Below are positions 1 to 13,500 of a stretch of 64,000 nt of DNA, one piece after another. Position numbers and translations under genes: made by a program. The notes below the pieces were generated by a model. It was not told where the DNA came from and did no database searches. It was given only the letters and a program-made list of their open reading frames with translations. The stretch covers positions 4,378,055 to 4,442,054 of the forward strand of contig BCHH01000002.1 of the NCBI GenBank assembly GCA_001599595.1, given 5' to 3'. Numbering within the stretch: the first letter of the stretch is position 1; the number at the start of each line of letters is the position of its first letter. Source of the stretch: Beverwykella pulmonaria (taxonomy: Eukaryota; Ascomycota; Dothideomycetes; Pleosporales; Melanommataceae).

Positions 1-113
1 ACCCTCGTGCCATTGAGATAAAAGCGCAGTGTATCGTCATAAGCGGCAGTGACCTCGCTTAGCGAGCTCGTCGAGGCGTCAGTTACCGCTGGTTCGACGA
101 TGCCCGGCGCCAT
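1..113 (-). CDS. Xanthine dehydrogenase, N-terminal tip (partial)
   Basis: Reading leftward from the ATG at 113, an open frame of 37 codons runs off the window edge. After a low-complexity Ser/Thr leader it ends in TLRFYLNGTRV, the hallmark opening of the 2Fe-2S ferredoxin-like domain of fungal xanthine dehydrogenase (purine hydroxylase). That enzyme oxidises hypoxanthine and xanthine to uric acid using Fe-S, FAD and molybdopterin. Only the first strand of the Fe-S domain is visible, so neither cofactor sites nor gene integrity can be judged. A related molybdenum hydroxylase is the alternative. The family call rests on about 11 conserved residues. Confidence 0.65.
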   Translation of the reverse strand, partial: MAPGIVEPAVTDASTSSLSEVTAAYDDTLRFYLNGTR

Positions 114-1691
114 GGCCTATTTCCAACTCTTCTCGTTGCAGCAGTGAAGTTATCACAAACACGCAAGATATGAAAGTACACAGAGAAAATGAGAAGGACA
201 ATAAGAGTGAGAAAGATAATGTGTGTAGGAAAGTAAGTTTGCCCTCGATGTGGGGAAATGCCCGAGCTATCTACCCTGTGATGCTGATCTCAGATCTGGC
301 ACTGCATTTTGGCGTAGCTTTGCAGCGAATCACAAGCTGCTCAATTGCGGCCTTATCACACGCGCACCTCCCGCTCCAGAATGAAGCTCCGTGAATGGGA
401 AAGCTAGGAGGGCGGCGATGGCCGGGTGGAGGGGCAAACGCCGCTACTCTTTGTTTGGTCTGGCGTTGTGGCGAGCTCCATCCGCCGAGGTGTGGATTCT
501 CTCGAGAAGCATTCATTTTATACAAACAGCATTTAAACGAAGAATAATATTCAATGGGAATTAATCTGCTAGCTGAGTGTAGTAGATTGGTAGGTGCGCA
601 GTCCCTAGCAAGACGAATTCAATCCTCGTGCCCTGTTCCTCCAGTTAATTTCATGTCGCTTCAAGGTGACGATACCTGCCCAAGTAAACCACATTTTTTT
701 GGCAGAGAAATTCTTCTAAACCAAGTCCCAGCCCTTTCAGAATGAGTGTTACACGGCAAGGTCCGGCGTATTGCTTCTTTGCGCCACCACACACACGGGA
801 GATTGCTGCATGCTCTGTCCTTTCAACTCGTGGCGATCGGCACCTTCCTCTTCACCCACGCATTTGATTGCAGTACGCCCAGCCAAAAGCATCTACACGC
901 CTCTGCACCACACATCTGTATCAGCCAGAACTCTTTCAGCATAACTAGCCTGCACTTTTCGAATTCATGTCAAAGCTGTTTGAAGAGGGATGGTTGCAAA
1001 TCACTACCTGCCACTACCACTGCCATGCCACTACTAAACTACTACTGTTACACGTCCAACTTCATTGAGGGAAAGAATAAGACTTTACTAGAATCATGCC
1101 ACGTACTCACAACTAGCACAAACGTACCATTTTGTTGATGAAGAAAGTGAAGAGACCACCCAGGAGGCCGCCCAGATAAACCATGACCATACCCAATATC
1201 GAATGCATGTATAGACAGGAGCATACTAGGTAAAGTTTTTAAAAGAACTTCGTGTGAGTCGCAAGTGCACAAGTGGTGATCCAGAGTATGAAGTGAAGCA
1301 AGCCATTCAAAAATCGTGCTAGGTTTCGTGAACCCTCATCACACTCAGGCTATGCTTATGGGTCACCGATAGCCAAAGCGCCAATCATATGAACGATTGG
1401 AGATAGTCAAGTCCGGCAAGAAAGCGGTCATAGCGACAAGGTCCGGTCCAAGCAAGCAAATTTCCCGGACATCGAAGAAGGAGTTTGAAGTTGAGTGTAC
1501 AGAATAGAACATGCAATCAGAGTCATCCATAGGTGCAAGTCATGGCGAAGTCTGATGTCCGGTGCAAGTCATAAAGAAAGGCGTCGGCAGCCCGGTCGAA
1601 TGAATTAGTCAAGCCATATCGGGGCATGCAAGCAAGCATCAATCGACGAGACTTCAGCAACATGTACGTCACATCGGACACATCTGTCAAC
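114..1691. other. Intergenic stretch, no supported gene
   Basis: This holds the presumed promoter of the xanthine dehydrogenase gene and the 3' flank of the KH-protein gene. Open frames here are short, partly non-ATG and resemble no family I know. I see no tRNA, repeat array or transposon signature. Confidence 0.6.
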
Positions 1692-3579
1692 CTAAGCGCC
1701 TGGTGGACCTTGGCCTCCTTGCTGTTGTTGTTGCGCAATGGACGAGTACCACATGGCGAGGTAGTTTTGATAGCCGCCGTAAATAGCATAGGGATCAGCA
1801 GCACCAGCTTCCTGGGCTGGGACAGCCGCATTCATTGGTGGCGCACCATGTCCCGCAGCCTGAGGCTGTCCGTACGATGCTTGCTGTGGCTGTTGTGAGT
1901 AGTCACTATAGTTTGGGTTATCTCGTTGACCGCCTCGCCTGTTGCCCCCACCACCGTAACCACCGCCATTCTTCTCCTTCTGCATAATGTTAGAAGAGAT
2001 TGATCAAATGACAAGCTGTACTTACCACTGAGTCGACCTTGTCCCAGATCGCTTTCTTTGCATCATCGATAGCTTGCCGAGTGCCGACCAGACCGATCTC
2101 ACGTTCAATATCGGCACCAGAAGCTTGGGTAACATTGATTTTGCATCCAGTGGAGGATTGCATCTCCTTGATAGTCTCACCACCTTAGAAGAATTAGTTT
2201 CACGATATGGGACAGCATAGCAACTTCCTCACCTTTACCGATGATCATGCCAACGGCATCCGATGGGACCATAATGGTATCATTGATCTTCCCTGCTCCA
2301 CCACTATAGGGATCAAAATTGTCACGCCTATTGCCAGCGGAGTTGGCGTGTGCAGCCGCAGGGGGTCCACCAGCTTCTCCCATGGTCTTCGTATCACTGT
2401 CGACGATCTCCATGATGAGCTCTTTGGCTCGTGCAGCAGCAACAGGACTTCCAATCAGATTCACAGGGCGAAGACCATTCACGCTCTTGTTTTCACCAAC
2501 AATGTTGACATGGCAGCCACTCCGTTCTTGGAGATCACGAATCGTCTCGCCTCCGCGGCCAATGATAAGACCAACGGTGCGATCAGGTACCATGATTTGA
2601 GAAGACTGCTCGCCTTCACGGAGGGCAGGTTGCGCTTGTTGTTGTTGGGAAGTAGCTTTGGAGCCAGCTCGGCCACCACGGCCAGTTTCACGGGCAGGAT
2701 TACCACCATTCTCTTCAATGATGCGGTTGATCTCTCGCTTTGCAGCGATTCGAGCACCTGGGCTACCCGTGATGCGACACTGTCGCTGCGGTCCGCTATC
2801 GGGACCATTGATGAATTGGATCCTAGTTCCTGATTCCTGTTCAATGCGACGAAGGCTCTCGCCCTGACGTCCAATCACAAGACCAACCAAGGAAGAATCA
2901 ATCAGAATCACCTCTGAATTGTCATTGGGAGGCGGAGAACGATCACGACCGCCATATGCTGCTCGTGGGGGAGAGAATGTATTGCGTCCGCGGGGTGAGC
3001 GGGAACGATCTCTACCATAACCTGCACCACCACGTCGCGGGTCCTCTCGTCGTTCGTCTCGATACGGGTTATAACTATCTCGCATGTTATCTCGTCGCGC
3101 CGGAGAGCGCGATCGCGACCGAGAGCGAATATACGGACGTCCGCCTAGACGCGGATCATCTTGCTGAGCTGGCATTGCGTAAGTAGGGAGTGGGAAGTTG
3201 GCGATGGGCGATGGATCTGAGATACCTGGTCGCCCAGCATCGTAAGAAAGACCTTTTTGGGCTGCGAAACCACGCGCCTTCGCTAGTGCATCTTGTATGC
3301 TAACGGAACCAGAGTTGACAGGTTTGATCGCACTGAGATCAAGACTACCCGAGTTTGTAGGGGGTGGGAGATTGAAGCCGGGTATACCGTTTGGTGGTGT
3401 TGGATTTGGATGACCTGGGTACTGTTGCGCAGGCGGCTGTTGTTGCGGCGCTTGTACAGGTTGGCCAGATGGACGCGCAGCTGCGTAGATAATTAAACGA
3501 CGCCTCCCACCAACTGGGGGTAATAGAAGTACATACCGAGGGCCGCGAGGATTGCGGAGATGTCTGGGGTTGCAGACAT
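1692..3579 (-). CDS. Three-KH-domain RNA-binding protein (FUBP-like)
   Basis: Four exons (1692-1979, 2026-2183, 2233-3480, 3537-3579) with canonical introns join into 578 codons plus stop. The order is: a Pro/Gln-rich N-terminus, an SRSRSRS and RGG-like basic region, then three KH domains. Each KH domain shows its GxxG loop: VGLVIGRQGE, VGLIIGRGGE and VGMIIGKGGE. The third is assembled only after removing the intron at 2184-2232. The C-terminus is Gly/Tyr/Gln-rich with a YGGYQNYLAMWY motif like the tyrosine-rich tail of FUSE-binding proteins. Such proteins bind single-stranded RNA or DNA and act in splicing and mRNA control. The start at 3579 was chosen because exon 1 (MSATPDISAILAAL) splices in frame. 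The exact fungal orthologue is not certain. Confidence 0.88.
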
Positions 3580-4617
3580 GGTGCTTGCGCGCCGCGACAA
3601 CGATCGAGTCGACTGTGGAGGTATCAATATAGGGAAGACTTTAGAGCCGCAAGTGTAGTAGGGTCGCAGTTGACTCGAGCGTGTAAGGAGATGGGATGGT
3701 GTTCTTTGTGTGGTTGGTAGTGGTTCGAGAATTGCAGAGTCAAGGCGTGTTAATGAAACTTGGCCACGCTAGTGGATTTGTGGCTAGCGTAAGAACGCCA
3801 CACACGACCCTTTATTTTGAAAGAATCGAGGAGTGGCGTCCGAGTAGGTTGTAGCTGTGCGGTATTTTTGCGTGCTTCAAACTGCCTCTTAGTAACATCT
3901 TTCATAGAGGGAGACTAACTTGCTAGAACAGTGTATATTATGTTTAGGTGGAAATGAACGGATAGTGTATGATGCAGTTGACCTTTCGGTCTCTTATTAG
4001 AATTGGGTGAGTTGACAATAGTGAAGGTGACACCATGTGACACGTTAGCAAATCACGCTCTCCCGTCAGTACAGCTAACATCACGTTGTGGGAGAAGAGC
4101 ATGAGCATTTTGTAAGAATGAATATCAAACTTATTCCATTCCGTCCATTCCCCATCCACAACCTTCTACAGACTATAACTACTGTGGCTACGTTCCGCAT
4201 GTATATTCATCAACTGGGTTCACACAACGCCATCCCATCTTCCAGGCACCACACTCATGCAAAATTATCCTGAAAGCACAATACAGAAGACAAAGCCAAA
4301 AAAGAGAGAAGGAAACACCGGCAAGGAGATCTCCGATTAAGCCATGGGTATACAGAGAGATGCGAGTCATGCGTTGAGTAGCCGCCCACTGTGTCGAAGC
4401 GAGGGGGGGTACGATAGAGGAAAATGAACACCTGATCCCAGGGGTAGTGGGAGGGTCCTGGTGAATATAGACAGTATAGAACTAAAGGGCGGTCGACGCC
4501 GATGAGGAGAAGATTTGCCAATGGTTTGAGAGACATTAGGGGTCTGCGTGGATGCCAATCCAAACGCCAGTGATGATCCAACGAAAACAGATGCGAAAAA
4601 AGTGTTTGATGCCATGT
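3580..4617. other. Intergenic stretch, no supported gene
   Basis: Upstream flank of the KH-protein gene and 3' flank of the TBC gene. A reverse-strand frame starting at 4615 begins with a weakly signal-peptide-like stretch (MASNTFFASVFVGSSLAFG) but soon becomes low-complexity. I do not call it. Confidence 0.5.
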
Positions 4618-7521
4618 TTACCGGTTCATCATCTGGGTGATGCTGTTCCACTTCTGCTTGAGGTTTTCGTGGTCCTCGTTGATCTGTGACTGTAATTAGT
4701 GCTGCATCTAACAGAATATTCCATATAACTTACCGTTGCCCACTGCATCTTCGTCGACACTAGCTCCTTCTCCATCTCTACCATTTGTTCTTCCAATGCC
4801 CTATTCTCATTGTGGACGACGATGTTCTTCTGCATTACGGTCTCCATCTCCGTCTTTAGTCGGGCCTCTACTTCTTCAGGCTGCGTCTCCACAATCTTCT
4901 GTAGCTCCTGAACTTTGGTCTTATATGTCTCATTCTCATCTGATAGAGTCTCGTTCTCGACCTTGGTCTTGATAAGTTCCGATGCCATTTGAACATGTTC
5001 GGTGTCAGACTGTTCCGCGCGGCGTTCAAGCGAGCGGACCTTGGCCTCTAGGGAGGAGACCTTATCCTTCAAGCCGTGCAGTTCGGCTTCTCGCTCCTTC
5101 TCTATCCGCTGCTGCTCTTTCCATTCGGAAGTGTATTGCTTGAGCATTTCGGGCGTTACTTTGACAGAAACAGCGTCCTTGACGAGGATATCTGCACGGT
5201 ATACCTCCTTATCCACACCTCCGGTAGATCCGAAAAACCCACTTTCAAGGATAGAGGAGGCGGATGGAGCCTTGTCAATGTATACATCGAACAGCCGCTC
5301 CTTCAGGAAGGTTGTGAGCGTTGCCATGTCCTTCATAGCGAGTAAAGCCTGGGCGTTCTTCTGCATCAGCACAATGCCGAACTTGAGGATAGCGCCCTCA
5401 AGACCTTCACTAAGAATCAGATCGTAAATTCGGAGAACAAGCTGCAGAGGAAATCTATAAGCGAAGAGTGTTAGAAACCACTGTGTTGCGTAAAGCTGCG
5501 GCTTAACCTCGCGGCGGTGAAGATGACAGTAAAGAGCGGGTTCGAGATCTTCCAGTAGACGTTCGAATTGATAAAGGTGCAGGTGCAGCCCAGGCATATC
5601 TTGGACGAACAGGTCTCGGAGCTTGTACTTGTGCATCAATGTGACAAAGAGACTAAAGGCTTCCTCCTCGGGCATCTGTTCTGCTGTCAGTCTAATTTCA
5701 TAAAAATCATTGTGGGTGTACTTACGTTGAATAATAATGGCATCGCGATGAAGTTCATCCCCTGTGCGTATCCAACGGACTCGTCATACAATGCGTACGC
5801 CTTGCAGATTCCGAAGAGTCCATCTTGAAGTCCTGCAGCCATGAGGTATTTTGAATAGCTTGTCCTCGCACCTAAGTCTCGCTTGATAGCCTTTTCCAGC
5901 TTGTGAACAGCAGCCGCTTCGTCCTTGGCGAGCTTCTTCCTTTCTGCTTCCGAGATTTCGGCCGGGAACGATGGTGATCGCATCGATGGGTGCGTGCTTC
6001 CTGTAGTAGTGGCTGGCGTAGAGTAATCCGAGTGAACCGAAGAGGCTGATGAGGCAACAGAGTCCTTTTCGTGCGTATGACCATTGACGTGTCCGTTGGA
6101 GATATGCGGAGTGCGGGCTTGCTCCTTGTCGGTTCCGCGGACAACAAGCTCTTTGTATATATTCTCAAGGCTCTCGTTCTTACTCTGCGCTAAAACCTGC
6201 CATATGACGCCACGAATGGCTTGAGGGATGCCACTCGCGATGGCACGGTTAAGCTCCTCTGAGCTTGTCCGTGCGACAGCTGCTGGTCCTTCGTTGACCA
6301 CGGTTTGCCACAAATCCCAGTCTACTGGTTCGGCGGTATCTGGAGCAGGGCCCGCAGCAAATCCAGCCGCTGTTCCAGGGGCAAGATTCGGATTGACAGT
6401 GGATTGCTTTGCAAGTGAGCTAGGCCTCGGGCTACCAGGCCCAGAAGCTATACCTGCTTTGTGTTCTTCTTCGGTTGGGCTTCCGAGTCCTCCAATACCC
6501 AGGCCGGTTGACCGTCCAATAGCTCCGGCTTGGCCAGGTTCTGAGCCATCCTCTCCCATGGAAATGCCAGCCTCTTCCCGCATTCGCAGGAATTTGAAGC
6601 GATCACGAAGACTGGTCTGGCTCAATCGGTTATTGGAATGATCCCCTTCCTCGTCTTTGTGTATTGTAGTGTCTGAATTGCTTCCAAGAGAGGCACCAGT
6701 GTTCCTCCGGTCTGTCGAAGGGAGAGGCGGAGAATCGGGCTTCTTGCTTGCGCTGTTTCGCGAGAGCCATGAAAAAGGACTTGTGAGCTTCCTCGTTGTA
6801 GGGGGCGGTGGTAGGGAAATGTGCTTTTCGGAGGCAGAGGGTGCGGATGGTGGTGGGGGAAATTTGACGGGGGACATTCTGCCGGAGAGACCCTGCAGGC
6901 CGGTGGCAGAGGGTTCACGAGGTGGTAATTTTGGGAGGAGAGGGGGGGCTTTTGCGCCATCTGTTGGGTTGTTAGTCTTGCGACAGCTGATGTTGGTTGA
7001 TATTCAGAGCTGTGGCGTGAGGACCGCCATTTGGGTGTTTCGATAGAAGGATGCAGGGAAGCTTCCATAGCCCCACCGAGGGATGCTCTGAATGAAACAA
7101 TTGCACTTACCTTCGTCTAGAGCCACGTCATCCATGTCTTCTGTCACCGATATGCGCTGCGCTGTGACGAGGGGCGATTTCTCCGGGTGCACTTTCTCTG
7201 TGGTGGGTTCAGCTTCAGCAACCACGTGCAGCTCGTCCTTGATGCTCTTTGGTACTCCAGGTACCGGAGAGTCTGAGCGGGCATCCTGAGCCAGCGAGGA
7301 ACTCGAGGTCCGTCTTATCAGAGATCGAGATCTCGAGCGGCGCATCGAGTGCGAATCCGGTCGGGGGCTCATGTCGGGGGCATCTTCGAAGGACTCCTGG
7401 TGCGGAGCGGTCTGGTCAGCGAATGCAGTGCAATGTGGGTACTGTAAGGGCTGCACGCGAGGGAACTCACTCCAGAGCTGCTCCGGCTCCTGCTCTCTGG
7501 TCTTGTGGGTCGGTCGTCCAT
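4618..7521 (-). CDS. GYP5: TBC-domain Rab GTPase-activating protein, Gyp5 type
   Basis: Five exons (4618-4689, 4734-5675, 5726-6960, 7111-7411, 7471-7521) join in frame to 866 codons plus stop. The N-terminal third is disordered and Ser/Pro-rich. The TBC domain follows, with IPQAIRGVIWQVLAQ near its start, YAQGMNFIAMPLLF, and LYATQWFLTLFAYRFP, which carries the conserved YxxQ glutamine finger. An R finger of the IRGxxW type is also present. A long coiled coil of heptads follows. This layout matches Gyp5/EVI5-type GAPs, which inactivate Rab/Ypt GTPases during Golgi-to-membrane traffic. The acceptor at 5676 was chosen because it restores LLFN-MPEEEAF, the usual family sequence. Confidence 0.9.
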
Positions 7522-9378
7522 CGCAGGGGCTGGTAGGCGGTGCTAGCTAGTCGATAGTGAATGCGGATGTCGATGCCTTAGCGGTCGACGCGGCGGGAAT
7601 GTGTAGGTATAAGTTGGGTCGGTAGCTACAGTCGGGCTTTTGGTAAGAAAAAGTCCGTTCGGGTGTATACTCGGGTCATATGTGAGGGCGCAGGCAGTGG
7701 ATGGGGCGTGAGTGGAGTTGGCAGGTCTCGGGGGTGTTGCTGAGGGGACAAATTGGTGAAGAGCGTGCGAGTCGGGGCTAGCCCAGGACCTGCAGAATAA
7801 TGTCGGTGCCGGGAGCCACCACGGACCACTACGCTTGCTGCTCAGAATAGACGGCTTCGCAAGCAGTTACATAAGGTAGGGAGGCAAATTGTTGGAGGCA
7901 ATACTTGTGCAGTGGCTGTCACCGCGTTCTTGGATGGGCGATCCCTGGCTTGACGTGGCTGTTGAAGCGATCGTTCATTCGCAACGCCGTCCGCTGTGGC
8001 TGCCAAAGAAAAACGTTCGTTTCAGGCCGTCTGTGAAACAGAGCCTAATATGTCGCCGCGGGGATCCTCGCCGCAATAGCCTCCCGTCGGCAACCTCGAC
8101 ACCAGCCGCAGCGCACGCGACATCCTCATTCGCATCTCCAACGCCAGCATGATATCTATAGTACCATGCAGCCCTCCTGCCCTGCGCTCTCTCTGCTGCA
8201 AAGTGACCCACAGATTGCCCGCGTTGATCGATCAGGGTGGGAGCCCATTTGGACACGAATAAAGGGGTGACGAGACACCTATAGCCTCCCTTCCGTGGCG
8301 TCTTGCCTGCCTCCCGGCTGCGCTACATACATCTGCCCAGTGTTACCGCCGCCAATTCTGCCATTCAAGCATCAAGATGCGCATTCAGCCTCGCAGACCT
8401 CAGGAGTCGCCAGCACGGGCACTCATCTCTCGGATGATGACCACCAACTCGGCTTTCGGGATGAAAGCATCCAGGATGCCTTCTTGCGCAACCGGATCGA
8501 GCAATCAAATACCTTGCAGCCGATCCTAAAATTCCCTGAAGTTGCCCGACCATTCATAGCCGACCACCCCCCCAAGCATCCCCTTTTCAATCCCCTTTTT
8601 TTCGTTTCTGGCTTACGGAGCACCTCCGAGCGAACGTTTAATGCTAACAAGAGGGCAAACCCGTCGATCATCTCCTGTTGTCTGCAGCAGGGGCATAGGC
8701 ACAACAAGAAGTGTTTCATTCAGAGGTACCAATGCGAAACACCTGTATAAAGTTTGCCATCTCTTCTCCAATCTCCATTCTTCGCCATCACACCAATGCA
8801 TCTCAATGACGTGTCATTCATGGTTGCTGCAAGTCAACCAAACATTCAAGCGTGGATCCCTGTCTAGCCGGAAGGCTACCTGGTACTAGTCCTTCACCAT
8901 GGCTCGTGCGCACCAATCATTTCCGGGTCACACCAGCGCTCCCAAACAAGCGAGAATCTCATCATGAGTTTATCCCAACGACGCTGTAGAGGTCACAGAT
9001 GGACACCGACGTGCAGACTCTTTTGAGGCAGTGCCTGCAGGCACGATGTGAAACAGCCTTGAGGATCTGCTTGCAGTGTGTTAACGACGCGTGGTTATGT
9101 ATGGAGGAGCCAAAGAAAAGCACAATATTGTCTAAGCATGCTCTATTCACATATTCCGCTTGTCTCGTCTCTTGTCGTTGTGCCTTTCTTCATTCCGTTC
9201 ATCATCTGCTTCCCATCGAGTCGTTTTCTTTCATTCATTCCATCTTTCGTGTCCTCTTTGTTCTTTACAACCTACCATCATCACACAGCACAATCCCATT
9301 GTCCTTTCACCCCAATACTCGCCATAGGGCTGGTCCTCACCTTCTCTTCTCACCCCTTATCAAACAACCACGGCAACT
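7522..9378. other. Intergenic region between divergent genes
   Basis: About 1.85 kb between the start of the TBC gene (-) and the start of the small membrane-protein gene (+), so it should hold both promoters. Pyrimidine-rich tracts lie just before 9379, common upstream of fungal start codons. Open frames inside show no recognisable family. Confidence 0.5.
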
Positions 9379-10086
9379 ATGTCGCCACCAACCCGCAACC
9401 CATCGTTTGACATAACCGAAGACCACCACAACAATCATTGCGCCAGATCACCCTCCCCAGCGCCAACATACCGCTCAACTCTCCACTCCGATAGAGGCTA
9501 TGCCTTCGAGTCTTCCTCAGTCCCCTTCACTTCCTCAAAGGAGGATTCTTACCCCATGGACCAAAAATCAACCCAACGCCCCGAGTCCGAGAAGCACACC
9601 TCTTTCGCCGTCCCCTTAGCCGAGCCCTTCGACACAAACCATCCACATTACGCCCCTCTCGCACAAGCACCGCCCTCCTTCCCACCATTGCCCCGGCGCT
9701 CCACCTTCCGCCTCCCACACCCCCGCCTAACAGTCCTCCTCCCCTGGCTCCTCTTCAGCATATTCTTCCTCGCGACGCTATGGTACACCAGTATCGCCCT
9801 TGGAATCCGCCTCTTCAGCACCCTCCACCATTCTGACTTTCCCAACACATCACCTGCCCTACCAGCTATAAACATCATCATCAACGGGCAAGATAAAACC
9901 AACACGGTGTCACTAGGCCCAACTAAAGCCTCCTTGGTACTGACGTCGACGGCCAAGGCACCAGTACCGGGGAATGGGTTTGATCCGAATCTCGGCACGA
10001 ACACGATTACGACGAAGGTAAAGAGGAGTGTGAGTACAGAGGTGGCGGGTTTTGTCACTGTTACCGTAACAAGGAGTGTGGTTTGA
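9379..10086 (+). CDS. Small single-pass membrane protein, function unknown
   Basis: An uninterrupted 235-codon ATG frame preceded by a CT-rich leader. Residues 1 to about 110 are Pro/Ser-rich and probably cytosolic. They end in a basic patch (RRSTFRLPHPR), followed by a strong transmembrane segment (LLPWLLFSIFFLATLWY) near residues 115-135. A Ser/Thr-rich tail ends in FVTVTVTRSVV. The positive-inside rule suggests an N-in topology. I do not recognise a family. Coding use is supported by C-rich third positions and the coherent membrane layout. A species-restricted protein is the simplest reading. Confidence 0.6.
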   Translation: MSPPTRNPSFDITEDHHNNHCARSPSPAPTYRSTLHSDRGYAFESSSVPFTSSKEDSYPMDQKSTQRPESEKHTSFAVPLAEPFDTNHPHYAPLAQAPPSFPPLPRRSTFRLPHPRLTVLLPWLLFSIFFLATLWYTSIALGIRLFSTLHHSDFPNTSPALPAINIIINGQDKTNTVSLGPTKASLVLTSTAKAPVPGNGFDPNLGTNTITTKVKRSVSTEVAGFVTVTVTRSVV

Positions 10087-10562
10087 GACTACGATAGAGG
10101 GCAGATGATGGTGGCGACTGACGCGAGAACAGGGGAGTTTCATCCTGAAGATTGAAGCAGAGACACAGCACAGCATAAAGTCTACTAGCTGTGTTGCATG
10201 ATCTCTTTTGCCGATCCGACGTTCATTTCTTGCATATACTTGACGCGTCCGTAGCATATTATTTAACATTTAAATGACAAGTACTACTTTTTTTATTATA
10301 TTTATACCTATACTATCTATACTATTATTACCAATTAATTTTCCATGTTACAAAGTACAAAGTACATTGGAAATATACGCGGAGAGATTTCATGGCCTGG
10401 GTCTACATCCCGCGAAAGCAAAAACTTTCGCGCGTACTCTCCACCATCGTGTCCTTGATTTCTTTAATACCACCTTACCCAGATCCGGAACCCCATTACA
10501 CTACTGATTTTCCGCAATCCATATCTCCATAGCGTGCCCATCCTTATTGCCCGATACTCCCC
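10087..10562. other. Short convergent intergenic stretch
   Basis: Separates the 3' ends of the membrane-protein gene (+) and the Spo22-like gene (-). It includes an AT-rich segment around 10270-10340, plausible as polyadenylation sequence. No gene is seen. Confidence 0.5.
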
Positions 10563-13500
10563 TCATTTATCCCACACCAACTTCGAAAACTTCTCCACAA
10601 GTGAATCCTTCAACTGCCCTCCATCCTCCACCCATTGTGTCAGCGACAACGCCTTCTCAGCCCATACCCTCGCTTTCGCCTCGTTCTCCTGCAGATAATA
10701 GTCCACGCTCAGATTGAAGCTCGTCGTGGCCAGCCACTCCATCTCAACCGAAGGGTACCCATCAGGTATCTGATCTTCTACGTCAGCCATGTTCACAGCA
10801 GTTCCAGTAGTATTAATGGGCGAAGACGGTTGAGGGGTGTTTAACGGAGGTGGTGGACCACTGGGAGAGGAGATGGTCTGGAGAGGGCTTAATGATGTGT
10901 TCTGAAAAGGGACAGAAAGGCTTACCCTATGTCTGCTTGATGCTATCTGAGCTACTTGGTCGAGACATTTCAGACTGATAGCTTCGTCCAAAGTAAGGGC
11001 GAGCTGGAAGAGGCAGCGGATCCATCGGGAAAGCTTGACAATGTCATTGCCTATTACCTGGCATGACAAGTTGATGATCTTTTGGAAAACCGTCAGGATT
11101 ACTATGCATTAACCGTCAGCATGCTTACACGAGGCTTATATTTGATGTGCTTACTGCTCCGATATTTTGAATCTAGGTTTGCTTCGACTGCGCACGAATG
11201 AGCAACCAGCACCAGATCCGCCAGCGTCTCGTAGTAGTCTGGAGTTTTGTACTTCCAGCATTCTTCGAAGAGTTCATCTAGAGCATCCCACTGCTCCAGC
11301 TTCAACACCGCTTCTATCTCGAGCTTGACAACTTGGAAGTGTTTTGAGATGATATCGAATTGTGCAAACTCATCATTTTTTTCAGTATGAAGCTCCTCAG
11401 CAGCGATACGTCGGAACTCTTGGCCATGCTTCCGGACTTGAAGATAATTTTGGAGCTATGTCTGTTAGCTCTGGTATCTCACAGACAGGGAGTAATCAAT
11501 GGGCTTACATAGGCTTGCACATTGTCCTCCGCGCGAGCCAAAGTGGTAAAGGTGCATGCAGAGAGAAAGTTGCAAAGCAGTAATCGAAGCGGAAGTTCAG
11601 AATCATCCCGAGGTCGGCATTGTTCTTGCATTAGCTTGATGAACTGATCGATTCGTCAGCTTATGGTATGCACACATGTAGGCCGAATTTGATATACCTC
11701 TATACAGGCATTCAAGAGTCTCGCTAGCAATCCAGGGTGTATCTCTGCACAATACTTCAACGACAGATTGTACGCATTTTTGGAGAACCATTCGAACTCA
11801 GACAAAGTGAAGAGCTGCTTAGCGGGTATATTTGGCCCTCGTCGAGACGCTTTTGCCGAAGTGCAGGCTTGTTACAATTAGTATGACTAATATTGTTCTA
11901 AGACAAGGGTGTTTCTTACCTCCTTCGAATAGCGTACAAATCTGGTCCAGAACATCAAGTCTCGGTGTCCCGTCCTTGACTAGCTCTGCAATCAGCAGTC
12001 TTAATGTACATCTATATATCCATTAGGCAGGTCGCACCAAAAGAGCTGATATTTTTACCGTAAAAGAGCTGGGAGATGGAAACCTGCAGATGCACTGTGA
12101 TCGTATTTCTGGAACACCTTCTTGAGAGCTACAATAGCTTGTTGCGTGTCCCCAGCATTTTGAGCTTCCAGTACACATGCATAAACGAGGGTGTCATCTT
12201 TTGATGATTGGCTGCACACAATGTCGAGACATTCAACAACTGCACGAATTAGTTCAGTTACGACGACTATGCGTATGAAGACGCTCACCGAAATTTAAAT
12301 CGCCGCTCCGGAGTGCCGCCTTGTACATCAAGTATCGTGTTGTTGGTTCATCTCTGCCTGTATCGGACATCTTGCTAAAGACCTCTTGAGCGGCCCCATA
12401 ATCCTGTCGTGCTAAGGCGCATAATATTACTTTTCTGCAGTGAGTCAATCACTGAGCAACAGTGCTGGGTTGATCACGAACAAACCTAGCAATCTTGGAT
12501 TTGTTTAGCTCGCTGGACTTATCGAACAGTGGGTGAAGGCAGATACGACACCATGACTCCGCCACTGCATACTGTTCTTGGATGTAGGCTGTCTCTACTC
12601 GTTTCCACAATAGCTGTTGTATAGCACATGAGCAATCTCTTGACTTGCGGCGTCGGGAACTGATCACTTACTATCTGTGCAGCATGGGTCGCAGGTGCGG
12701 CCAGTGTGTGTTTTGTGTTTTGCTGTACAGCATCGAAAAGCTCTTTTAGCATATCGAGACAGTCTTCACAGTTAGAACTGGTAGTACTAATCCATATTCG
12801 AGTAATAATTGCTCTTTCGATCCAGCTTTGGTTTTCCTCCTGAAACAGTCGAAGCTCGATTAGATCGTCCAGAACCTTGCACGATGTTACGGCGCTACCA
12901 AACATTAATCCTGTCAGTGAGCGGTGGTTGGGACTTTTCTAACCTAGATTCTTTGAGTTTGTGCACGTAATGCATGATCCTGTTACCTTGTTAGTATAGC
13001 ACGTGAGATGTGCAAGGCCTTGCCACAGACGTTTTGAAGTTGGTTTCGTTCAGGACCACGAAACGTACCATTTGGAGAAGAACTAGACAACATTAGTATG
13101 TATAGAGCGAGAAGAGAAGAAAGACTTACCTGCATAGATCTGACCACTGTTAATGGATTGTTCTGTGGAAAGAAGCTCTAGCTTCAGTAGTGAAACGGCC
13201 AGTTTCTCTCCGTAGTCCTATTCAGGCGTTAATCAAACATAAGTCATGACGGAGACATGTGCATACAATATCAAGCATGTTTACCATGTCCCATGCTTTC
13301 TTGCGTGTATTGGGACCTTTTATTTTCATGTATACCTGTACTATCCTCATGGTCAGCGTAATTTCGTTTCCATTCCCCAAGAAAATATACCAACCTATGC
13401 TGTGCATAACGCTCAGTCGCAAATCTCCAGCTTCAGCACTGAGCATCTCTAGTTCTTGCGCTCCAATCACATCATAGGATCGCTCCAGCCATCTCAATGC

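Noticed and set aside
2207..2833. Long forward frame opposite the KH-protein gene
   Set aside because: A shadow of the real reverse-strand coding sequence. The three KH domains and spliced junctions support the reverse strand.
4367..4615. Reverse-strand frame with a signal-peptide-like start, downstream of the TBC gene
   Set aside because: It becomes low-complexity after about 35 residues and matches no family. It lies in the probable 3' flank of the TBC gene.
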